Assembly: GCF_032393985.1 (NCBI RefSeq)
Contig: NZ_CP135918.1
Span: 2,914,001 to 2,978,000, forward strand
Length of the DNA stretch: 64,000 bases
Source: Fischerella sp. JS2
Lineage (GTDB): Bacteria; Cyanobacteriota; Cyanobacteriia; Cyanobacteriales; Nostocaceae
Reading direction: 5' to 3'
Part shown: positions 1 through 7,222 of the stretch, one piece after another
Layout: each line of letters opens with the position of its first letter
Position numbering within the stretch: the first letter of the stretch is position 1
Program-made: the position numbers and the translations under genes
Notes under the pieces: model-generated
Told to the model about the DNA's origin: nothing
Seen by the model: the letters and a program-made list of their open reading frames with translations, nothing else
The model's database searches: none

Positions 1-1011
1 AGGAGTTTTTGGTAAGCAATGCAAACCAACTTCATACCATATAGATGGTATTTGTACACCCAAGTGGGGATCATTAGCGAGGATGGGTTTACCAGTTGCA
101 GTCCGCTGTCCCGAGATTACCCAGTTGTTGGAACCTATGCCACTGTCGAAGGAATGGGGGAGGAGAGATAAGGAAGAGGGGGGAGTGTGTAGACGCGTAG
201 CGGCTTCCCGTAAGGGTGGAGTGTGAGGAGTGTGTAGACGCGCAAGCGACTTCCCGCAGGGTGGAGTGGGGGGAGACAAGGAGGAAAGATCACCTCTTTG
301 TCCTCCTTGTTGTCCTCCTTGTCCAACTATGACGGGATGATCAGCAGGATAAGGGGGAATCAGTTGGTCTATTTGTTGTGATATGAGGGTTTTAAGTAGG
401 ATACTGCGTTCAATTTCTTTGTCTAGGTTGTCGCCGAGATCGTAGGACATGACTTTGCCCCACGTGAGTGTATGTAAAAGTTGCCAAGGTTCGGGTTTAT
501 AGTTAGGGTTGAGCAGTTTTAAAACAGCGTATTCTAAACTTAAGGCGCTATCTTGGTGGTTGGCAAGATAAGTATTAATTCCATCAGCGTAGGCTTGCAA
601 AAGATTTTTGGTTTCTGTATCCATCTGCTGTATTTCTGTTTGGGCTACTCGCGCCCATCCCAAGGTACGCAGGAATTTATCAGTATTAAGCTGCGACTGA
701 CCAAACATTTGTGCTAAGCGACCAGAACCAATGTGTCGCCAAAAATCCATTTGCCAAAAACGGTCTTGGGCATGAATATAGCCTTGGGCCATAAATAGAT
801 CGTGGGTATTTTGGGCATAGATGTGAGGAATACCCAACTGATCACGTTGGACTTCTACCTGTGCTTGCAATCCTGGTAATGTAATTTTGCCGCTTTCTTG
901 GGGCCAGGAATGACAAATAGTGTAAGCGATCGCACTACTTATTACCAAAGTTACAACTAGGATGCTGATGCTAATCAATTTAAGGATTTTGCTTTTGAAT
1001 AGCTTCTGCAT
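1..1011 (-). CDS. Penicillin acylase (penicillin amidase) family protein, 5' part only
   Basis: Reading the minus strand from an ATG at 1011 gives 337 codons without a stop, running off the left edge. The family is N-terminal-nucleophile (Ntn) amidohydrolases that cleave acyl amides (beta-lactams or acyl-homoserine lactones); the proenzyme is cut autocatalytically just before a Ser. Residues 1-30 are a signal peptide or membrane anchor (LISISILVVTLVISSAIA). Family-type segments follow, for example YIHAQDRFWQMDFWRH and the VAQTEIQQMD region. The nucleophile motif GSNNW is present, with Ser about residue 294 (codon complement 130-132). Residues about 228-288 are not acylase-like: they are translated G-rich dispersed repeats lying in frame in the spacer between the alpha and beta chains. 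The usual length is near 800 aa, so more than half is outside the window. The substrate is unknown. Confidence 0.85.
   Translation of the reverse strand, partial: MQKLFKSKILKLISISILVVTLVISSAIAYTICHSWPQESGKITLPGLQAQVEVQRDQLGIPHIYAQNTHDLFMAQGYIHAQDRFWQMDFWRHIGSGRLAQMFGQSQLNTDKFLRTLGWARVAQTEIQQMDTETKNLLQAYADGINTYLANHQDSALSLEYAVLKLLNPNYKPEPWQLLHTLTWGKVMSYDLGDNLDKEIERSILLKTLISQQIDQLIPPYPADHPVIVGQGGQQGGQRGDLSSLSPPTPPCGKSLARLHTPHTPPLREAATRLHTPPSSLSLLPHSFDSGIGSNNWVISGQRTATGKPILANDPHLGVQIPSIWYEVGLHCLPKTP
150..325. repeat. Low-complexity and dispersed hairpin repeat cassette inside the acylase gene
   Basis: Two copies of a TGTAGACGCG...CTTCCCG..GGGTGGAG hairpin element (about 188-220 and 233-264) sit in GGAG-rich sequence. 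The whole stretch is open in the acylase frame. The same element recurs at about 1494, 11916, 30737, 42421, 47079 and 58316. Confidence 0.75.
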
Positions 1012-1900
1012 GATTTATTCCGCAGATGAGAAATTTTTAGAATTGTAACATTGTCTATTTATAGATAATTTTGATACATCTATGTGTTGCCAGGTTTTTA
1101 AATCAGTGAATAGGAGTATGCTGGGGGATTTAAACCCAAGTGAATATGTACTCCTTACTGATAACCGATAATTGCTAAAATATCCTTCTCTAGCAAGGTT
1201 AAGCTTGCTTAACTAAACTTGTATCTTAAATAAAGAAAAAATAAAAAATATTTTAAGTAATTATACTTAAGTTTATCAATATGTACACTAAACAAACAGC
1301 AAATTAGCAGCACAAAAACCAATAATTTATAGTTGCTGAAAGCTAATTATCAAGAAAGGCTTCGGGCAGATGGCAGATGGCGAAGATCTAAAGTTTTCGT
1401 TCGTGATTGAGCCATCTGTCCCCTCTACCAAATGGGTTTAAGACCCCCAGTAAATCGAAGATTTACTGGTCTGCAATGTTCCTGAGGGTCACAAGACGCG
1501 GAGCGGCTTCCGCAGGTATCCCCCTTTAATTCCCTTCTGCCCTCTGCCTCCGTACTTCTGCCTTCTTCAAAGTTGCTGAAAGCTAATTATTAAATTGAAT
1601 TTCAGCTTTAGGAATCAATTTAATTAATCTTTGTACATATACTTTAAAAGTATATACTCAGTCAATTGTTGCAAATTATTTAGTTACCAATTTCTAAGTA
1701 AAGTTTATTTTCATTTGATGCAGGAAGAATGAAAGTACTGTTAGCCTATTTAAGTAGGAAAAGAATAGTTTAAAAGTTATTAGAGGTAGATTTTTTTCTT
1801 AAAATATTTTAACAATTACCGCAGTGAATTGAAATTAAAAGAGATTCATCTAATTATTAAGATTAATCGAAATATTTATTTTTTGATTTTCTAATTATCT
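1012..1900. other. Intergenic region with a 20-bp direct repeat framing a repeat insert
   Basis: No gene is visible. A perfect 20-bp direct repeat beginning AGTTGCTGAAAGC lies at 1331-1350 and again at 1571-1590, exactly 240 bp apart. The enclosed segment holds a degenerate dispersed element (AGACGCGGAGCGGCTTCC at about 1495) and CT-rich text. The flanks are A/T-rich. This looks like an insertion or duplication footprint. Confidence 0.6.
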
Positions 1901-1936
1901 ATGTTGAACTTGTTGAAGCGAATTGGTAGTGGAAAT

Positions 1937-2260
1937 ATGAAACATTACTCTGATGCATGGATTGAGGAATGGTGCCAAGAAAATGGCTGGACGGATTTAT
2001 TTATTGAGCGCTGTAATAGTTATTGGGCTTTTCCTCCTGGTGCAGTAATGCCTGAACCAATTCCGATGCAAGTTCTCAGAGTCATTAAAGCTGAAAAGGG
2101 ATTAACCTGTGAGGAACGTTTTTGGTCGATCACAGCAGTGATTGCAACCATGATTGCAGCTTTTGTTACCTATTGGCTGAGATGTCCGATACCATTAGTT
2201 GCTGCTTTCGCTTTTAATGCGGTGACAGTGGCTCAGCTTGAGGTTGAGGATGCGTATTAA
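1937..2260 (+). CDS. Small conserved hypothetical protein
   Basis: I do not recognise a named family. I prefer the ATG at 1937 (107 aa), which follows a purine-rich AGTGGAA; an in-frame ATG at 1901 would add 12 residues. The N-terminal half is acidic and Trp-rich (DAWIEEWCQENGWTDLF). The segment RFWSITAVIATMIAAFVTYWL is hydrophobic enough to be one transmembrane helix, with a second hydrophobic patch (IPLVAAFAFNAVTVA). It stands alone downstream of an A/T-rich region and converges with the dehydrogenase at 2429. A small membrane-associated protein is the most that can be said. Confidence 0.6.
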   Translation: MKHYSDAWIEEWCQENGWTDLFIERCNSYWAFPPGAVMPEPIPMQVLRVIKAEKGLTCEERFWSITAVIATMIAAFVTYWLRCPIPLVAAFAFNAVTVAQLEVEDAY

Positions 2261-2428
2261 AGTAGAGGAAAGGTTAAAGGGTAAAGGGGAAAGAAAAAAT
2301 TTATTTTTGATCTTATACTCACAGGAGGTGTTGCGATCGCAGCGCCTTTTTTGATTATGTAGTGAGTAGGGGTACAAAGCTTTGCGCCCCTAAAAAATTT
2401 TGGTTCATACAGATGAAAACTGCTGTAA

Positions 2429-3142
2429 CTAAATTGCAGCAGAATAAGCTTCATCAACTTTAAGGGTTGTACCTGTGATAAACTTGGCATCCTCAGAAAT
2501 TAGAAAAGCAACTGTTTTCGCAAACTCAGCATAGGTAGCAGGACGACCAAACATCATGTCAGTCGGTAAATTCCAGCCTGCAAATTCTTCCATACTATCG
2601 CCAACAAAGTGAGGGGCAACAGAAATCATGCGAATTTTATCCGCTTTGTAACGCTTGGCATAGAGTTTTGTGAATCCTTCCATTGCAGTACGGAGTGTAC
2701 CGCTAAAGGGTGTCCCTAAATCTGGCTCATGGGAATCAGCTGCGGAAATGTTGACAATCACCCCACCCCCTTGTTGTTGCATAGGTTTTGTAACTAGCCT
2801 GACTATGCGAACAACGCTTAAAAATAGCATTTCAAAATTCTCTATCCACATTTCATCGGAAATTGATAGTAAATCTGGGCGGGGTGGATCTCCGAAACTA
2901 TTTACCACGGCATCAACGTGACCAAAGTTCGCCAGCGTCGTATCTACCAAGCGCTGTAAATCTTGGGGGTTTGTAATCGAACCCTGGATTGCAACACCGC
3001 CTAACTCTTCAGCTAACTGGAAGACACTCTTGCTTCGGGCTATGAGTGAAATTTTGTAGCCTCGTGCTGCTAACTCTCGCGCACAACCTGCTCCAATACC
3101 GCGACTTGCAGCCGTAACAATCGCAACTTTTTGCACATTCAT
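2429..3142 (-). CDS. SDR-family oxidoreductase lacking the canonical YxxxK motif
   Basis: 237 aa, the classical short-chain dehydrogenase length. The Rossmann-fold nucleotide loop is intact (TAASRGIGAG, residues 10-19), and the central NSFG (81-84) replaces NNAG. Strand and helix order is as expected, with VNISAADS at 130-137. Where the catalytic Tyr-x-x-x-Lys should lie, the alignable residues are Ser147 and Arg151 (SGTLRTAMEGF), so classical SDR proton transfer looks impossible. It may bind NAD(P)(H) without normal catalysis, or use other residues. It is transcribed divergently from the SufR-like regulator at 3242 across a 99-bp gap that holds two operator-like repeats, which suggests it is that regulator's target. 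Confidence 0.85.
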   Translation of the reverse strand: MNVQKVAIVTAASRGIGAGCARELAARGYKISLIARSKSVFQLAEELGGVAIQGSITNPQDLQRLVDTTLANFGHVDAVVNSFGDPPRPDLLSISDEMWIENFEMLFLSVVRIVRLVTKPMQQQGGGVIVNISAADSHEPDLGTPFSGTLRTAMEGFTKLYAKRYKADKIRMISVAPHFVGDSMEEFAGWNLPTDMMFGRPATYAEFAKTVAFLISEDAKFITGTTLKVDEAYSAAI

Positions 3143-3163
3143 ACTAGAAGCTTAACTTGAGAC

Positions 3164-3231
3164 TTTGTAAATTTTTTTCTTTAAAAAGTATCATAATCAC
3201 CCAGAGTTGACTTTGTAAAGAAATTTCTTTA
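3164..3231. promoter_or_regulatory. Paired operator-like repeats in a divergent promoter
   Basis: Two 20-bp copies of TTTGTAAA-N5-TTCTTTA lie at 3164-3183 and 3212-3231, 48 bp apart start to start and identical at 16 of 20 positions. The second contains a perfect 16-bp palindrome, TAAAGAAATTTCTTTA (3216-3231), 11 bp before the regulator's ATG. The likely ligand is the regulator encoded at 3242 (inference). Confidence 0.5.
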
Positions 3232-3241
3232 GTTTGTTTAC

Positions 3242-3898
3242 ATGACAAAAAATCCAAAAAAACAGTCAGCATCCGTCCGAACTCGGCGGGCGATTATTAA
3301 TTTACTCAAGCAAGAAGGGGCGATGGACTCGCAAGACCTAGCAGAACGCTTGAGTATTTCGGCAATGGCGGTACGTCAACACTTGTATGCACTGCAAGAT
3401 GAGCAATTAGTCACATATCAAGAAGAAGCCCGCCCAATGGGCCGACCCGCGAAGTTGTGGCAGTTAACGCCTGCGGCAAATCGCTTGTTTCCAGACAGAT
3501 ATGCTGAATTAACCCTAGAATTAATTGATTCTGTAACTGAAGCTTTTGGAGATACTGGACTAGAGAGACTTTTAGAGGTGAGAACTCGTAACCAAATTGC
3601 AGCTTATCAAGGGCAGGTTCCTATACAAGCTTCATTACAAGAGAAAGTGGATGTGATTGCACAGCTGCGAACAGAAGAAGGTTATATGGCAGAAACTCAA
3701 GCACTCTCAGATGGCTCGTTTCTTTTGATTGAGAATCATTGCCCAATTTGTGCGGCTGCTGTTGTTTGTACAGGATTGTGTGACAAAGAACTAGAAGTAT
3801 TTCAATGCATTTTAGGACAGGATGTTACAGTCGAACGGGCAGAACATATTGTTGCAGGTTCAAGGCGTTGTGCTTATCAGGTTTCTTATTCCGTTTGA
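3242..3898 (+). CDS. SufR-like Fe-S sensing winged-helix transcriptional regulator
   Basis: 218 aa. Residues 13-75 form a DeoR/ArsR-like winged helix (DLAERLSISAMAVRQHL, then MGRPAKLWQLT), the layout of cyanobacterial SufR. The C-terminal half has six cysteines (167, 170, 176, 180, 189, 210) in ENHCPIC / CTGLC / GSRRCAYQV, resembling the Fe-S ligand region of SufR. The true sufR sits beside sufBCDS, which is absent here, so this is probably a paralogue. A redox- or iron-responsive repressor is inferred from the cysteines. It is divergent from the SDR gene at 2429, and the palindrome directly before its start suggests autoregulation. Confidence 0.8.
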   Translation: MTKNPKKQSASVRTRRAIINLLKQEGAMDSQDLAERLSISAMAVRQHLYALQDEQLVTYQEEARPMGRPAKLWQLTPAANRLFPDRYAELTLELIDSVTEAFGDTGLERLLEVRTRNQIAAYQGQVPIQASLQEKVDVIAQLRTEEGYMAETQALSDGSFLLIENHCPICAAAVVCTGLCDKELEVFQCILGQDVTVERAEHIVAGSRRCAYQVSYSV

Positions 3899-3990
3899 CA
3901 GTCTATAAACTATTGATAAATAAAATTTAAGTACCATTAATTTCGGTGTGTTGCGCTAGGATCTAACGCGCCCTCCAAAGTTTAAAATTA

Positions 3991-6150
3991 TTAACGTAAA
4001 ACTTTCCGCAGAATTAATGTTGTTGGATTTGTTGGTTGGCTTGGCGCTACACCAGGTTTTGTCGGAGTTAATATTACTGGATTTGGTTTGATCACTGACA
4101 ATTGACTTTGCGCTTTGTCGCGTGCTTGGATAGCTTGCTGAGAGTCTGGTTTGATTTTGATCGCTTGATTGTAAGAGGCGATCGCTTCTTGATAACGTAG
4201 TAAGTTAAATAGGGCATTACCTCTAGAAAACCAGCTTTCGTAGTGTTGGGGATTGTAGCGTACGGCACGGTTATATGAGGCGATCGCTTCTTCATATTTT
4301 TGCAAATTGTATAGCGAATTACCCCGGCTATACCAAAGCTGATAATCGTTTCGTTTCAATTCAGCCGCTTGATCGTAAGCTGCTAATGCTTCGTTGTATC
4401 TTTGCATTTGATGTTGCGACCAGCCTTTAGCATACCATGCTTGGTAATTTTTGGGATTAATTTGAATAACTTGATTAAAGGATTCAACTGCTTCGGGATA
4501 GCGTTGTAAACTAATCAGAATATTACCTCTTGATAACCATGCTTGGTAAAAACTTGGATTAGTTTGCACAGCTTTATCATAGGCGGTAAATGCGTCTTGA
4601 TAGCGTTGTAAATTAACTAGAGCATTGCCACGATGATACCAAGCTTCGGCATAACTTGGTTTGATTTCTACAGCTTTATCGTATGCTCTTACTGCTTCTT
4701 CGTAGCGTTTTAAATTTTGCAGTGTTAGAGCTTTATTGTACCAAGCTTCGTAATCATCTTTTTTCAGATTAATCGCTTGCTCATAAGCCGATATGGCTTC
4801 ATCGTATCGCCTTAAACTGCTTAAAGCCTCTCCTTTTGCAGTCCAGACTTGAGGAGAGTTATTTTCTAGTTGTAAGGCTTTATCAAAAGAGGCGATCGCT
4901 TCTTGATATCGTTGCAAATTTTTTAATACAAAACCTCTACCTATCCAAGCTTCTAAATAATCTGGCTGAATTTGAATTGCTCTATCATAGGCTGTTAGCG
5001 CTGCTTTGTATTCTTTTAATTTACCGAGTGTACTACCTTGTCCATTCCAAGCTTCAGCATAATCTGGTCGAATTTTTATCGCTTTTTCATATGCAGATAA
5101 AGCTTCTTGATAGCGTTGTAATTCATAAAATGTATTGGCTTTTCTATATAATTCTGTAGCATTTACAGAATTAATACTATTCATAATATATAAAGATGCT
5201 CCTGTCCCTAACCCTAAAATTATTATTCCAGCTAAGATTTTTTTTGTAATATGTTTTTTGCGTTTATTATTTGTGATTGATGGTTGGTTGCTACTAGGAA
5301 CACTTAATGCTAATGTTTGAAAATTAGGATTATGCAAATCTTTTAAAGCTTGTAAAGCTACAGTTGCTGATGGGTAGCGTTCACGAAAATCATAGCGCAC
5401 CATTTTGTCTAAAAACTGAGCAAATTCTGGAGTGACTTCTGTATGCTTTTGCCAGATAATTTCATTCGTTTCTGCGTCTTGCTCAAATTCTTCAGGAGAT
5501 AAACCAGTGAGTGCTTGAATCCCAAGAATACCGACAGCATAGATATCGCTACTATATTTTGGGTTCCCTTGGGCTTGTTCTCCAGGAATATATCCAGGAG
5601 TCCCAATTGCAACGGTAAATTTAGTTTTAGCACTAGGATTAATTACCTGAGTTGTAATTTCTTTAACAGCCCCAAAATCAATTAAAACTAACTTACCATC
5701 TTGTTTTCTTCTCAGTAAATTATAGGGGTTGACATCACGATGGATGACTTTTTGCTGATGGACAAAATCTAAAATTTGTAAAATTTCTTGCAACAAAGAA
5801 ATAACTTGACCTTGGCTGAGGGGCTTTCCTGCTATGATTTCCTGGCTAAGATTATGACCTTCAATAAATTCTTGGACAAGATAAAATTCTTCGTTTTCCT
5901 CAAAATATGCCAAAAGTTGCGGAATCTGATTGTGCGTACCTAATTTATACAAAACTTGGGCTTCCGTATCAAATAAACGTCTTGCTGTTTGCAAAGTTGT
6001 TGGATCTGTTGCTTGGGGTTTAAGTTTCTTGACAACACATTTAGGTTTACCAGGTAATTGAGTATCATAAGCGACGAAAGTTTCACCAAAACCTCCCCCT
6101 CCCAAATGGCTGATAATTTGGTATCTTCCAACAAGCATGTTTCCCAGCAT
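3991..6150 (-). CDS. Ser/Thr protein kinase with C-terminal TPR array
   Basis: About 719 aa from the ATG at 6150 (ATG 6138 is also possible; a longer frame to 6249 only adds non-kinase residues encoded in a repeat-rich spacer). Residues 10-270 are a Hanks-type kinase: glycine loop GGGGFGET, ATP-binding Lys41, catalytic loop HRDVNPYN (Asp139), DFG at 158-160 and activation segment GTPGYIPGEQ. The Lys usual two places after the catalytic Asp is Asn141. A Pro/Asn linker and one transmembrane helix (KILAGIIILGLGTGASLYIM) follow, then about ten tetratricopeptide repeats (pattern Y.EAI.AYD.AI...P.....W...G). The TPRs probably face the periplasm and recruit partners. It is divergent from the rhomboid-like gene at 6298. 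Confidence 0.9.
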   Translation of the reverse strand: MLGNMLVGRYQIISHLGGGGFGETFVAYDTQLPGKPKCVVKKLKPQATDPTTLQTARRLFDTEAQVLYKLGTHNQIPQLLAYFEENEEFYLVQEFIEGHNLSQEIIAGKPLSQGQVISLLQEILQILDFVHQQKVIHRDVNPYNLLRRKQDGKLVLIDFGAVKEITTQVINPSAKTKFTVAIGTPGYIPGEQAQGNPKYSSDIYAVGILGIQALTGLSPEEFEQDAETNEIIWQKHTEVTPEFAQFLDKMVRYDFRERYPSATVALQALKDLHNPNFQTLALSVPSSNQPSITNNKRKKHITKKILAGIIILGLGTGASLYIMNSINSVNATELYRKANTFYELQRYQEALSAYEKAIKIRPDYAEAWNGQGSTLGKLKEYKAALTAYDRAIQIQPDYLEAWIGRGFVLKNLQRYQEAIASFDKALQLENNSPQVWTAKGEALSSLRRYDEAISAYEQAINLKKDDYEAWYNKALTLQNLKRYEEAVRAYDKAVEIKPSYAEAWYHRGNALVNLQRYQDAFTAYDKAVQTNPSFYQAWLSRGNILISLQRYPEAVESFNQVIQINPKNYQAWYAKGWSQHQMQRYNEALAAYDQAAELKRNDYQLWYSRGNSLYNLQKYEEAIASYNRAVRYNPQHYESWFSRGNALFNLLRYQEAIASYNQAIKIKPDSQQAIQARDKAQSQLSVIKPNPVILTPTKPGVAPSQPTNPTTLILRKVLR

Positions 6151-6242
6151 TTGGTTTACCCAGTTGAATACGCTACGCTCTGATTCCGATCTTGCCACAG
6201 TTTTTCTAAGCTGGTTAGTGCTTATTGTTAAATAACCAACAA

Positions 6243-6297
6243 CTAACAACTAACCACTAACAATTGACAATCGACCATTGACAATTGACTAATCCCA
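6243..6297. repeat. Short tandem repeat spacer (AACTAACAA / CAATTGAC units)
   Basis: Tandem-like copies of ACTAAC and TTGACAATTGAC words separate the kinase-TPR gene from the rhomboid-like gene. The same words recur at about 18705-18740, 38380-38515 and 58370-58405. Confidence 0.5.
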
Positions 6298-7008
6298 ATG
6301 ATTCCTATCAGTGATAATCTTTTCATTAGCACGCGTAAAAAGCCGATAATTATTTACTGGTTACTTGGTATTAATATTTTGATTTTTCTATGGGAATTAA
6401 AGCTAGAAATTAGTGGAGAATTAGGTATTTTTATTAGTAATTGGGGTATGCTTCCAGCACAGATACATGGTGCGATCGCTAATTTATTAGCTGGTAATTC
6501 TGCTGCTGGGATTTTTGTGTTGTCGCGTTCTCTGTCTTTATTCACAGCCATGTTTCTTCATGGCAGTTTTAGCCAAATTTTAGGTAATCTACTATTTTTA
6601 TGGGTTTTTGGCAGAAATTTAGAAAATCTTCTGGGACATGGACGGTTTTTAGGATTTTATCTAATGTGTGGTGTTTTGACAGGAATAATACAAATTCTTG
6701 CTGATCCCAGCTTGACCATACCATTGATTGGTGCAAATGGTGCGATCGCATCTGTTTTAGGGGCATATATCTTCAAATTTCCCAAAGTAAAAATTGACAC
6801 TGTTATGCCTCTGTTAATTATATTTATTCCTATGCAAATTCCAGCTATTTTCTACACAATTTGGTGGTTTGTACAACAGTCATTTTATGGCATTGGTAGT
6901 TTAAATATTCCGGGTGGTGTCAACCCACTTAATAGTATTAATTACTGGGCGCAAATTGCAGGCTTTATTATGGGCATAACCACAATGCGACAATTACAAA
7001 AACGATAG
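6298..7008 (+). CDS. Rhomboid-family membrane protein, catalytic residues missing (pseudoprotease)
   Basis: 236 aa with about six hydrophobic helices and the rhomboid framework: AMFLHGSFSQILGNLLFLWVFGRNLE (84-109) and the GFYLMCGVLTG helix. The family active site is GxSG in helix 4 plus His in helix 6. Here the first is GANG (Asn147 in place of Ser) and the second is WAQIAGF (Gln219 in place of His). The DNA at that site reads GGT GCA AAT GGT. Both halves of the catalytic dyad are therefore substituted, so the protein is unlikely to be a protease and may act as a membrane adaptor or chaperone, as inactive rhomboids do in eukaryotes. It lies divergent from the kinase-TPR gene. Confidence 0.85.
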   Translation: MIPISDNLFISTRKKPIIIYWLLGINILIFLWELKLEISGELGIFISNWGMLPAQIHGAIANLLAGNSAAGIFVLSRSLSLFTAMFLHGSFSQILGNLLFLWVFGRNLENLLGHGRFLGFYLMCGVLTGIIQILADPSLTIPLIGANGAIASVLGAYIFKFPKVKIDTVMPLLIIFIPMQIPAIFYTIWWFVQQSFYGIGSLNIPGGVNPLNSINYWAQIAGFIMGITTMRQLQKR

Positions 7009-7222
7009 AATGTGCCAGCACAAATGATATCAAGTTTGCATCCGTCAGCGCTGAGATCGTATTTGTAGAGGCTGATTACGCAACAATACACCTCCCACAC
7101 TCCCCTCTCTCCAACTCCTTGATGAAGAAAAAATAAATAAACCTTGAGCAATTTCTTGGTAGCCGGGATAACGCGCTATCATCGGTTATTGGCATGTTAA
7201 AAATGTGTATCCCTAAACATCC

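Noticed and set aside
135-326. 63-codon minus-strand frame of Pro/Leu-rich sequence
   Set aside because: It is one frame of the repeat cassette within the acylase gene; the acylase frame across the same bases is the real one.
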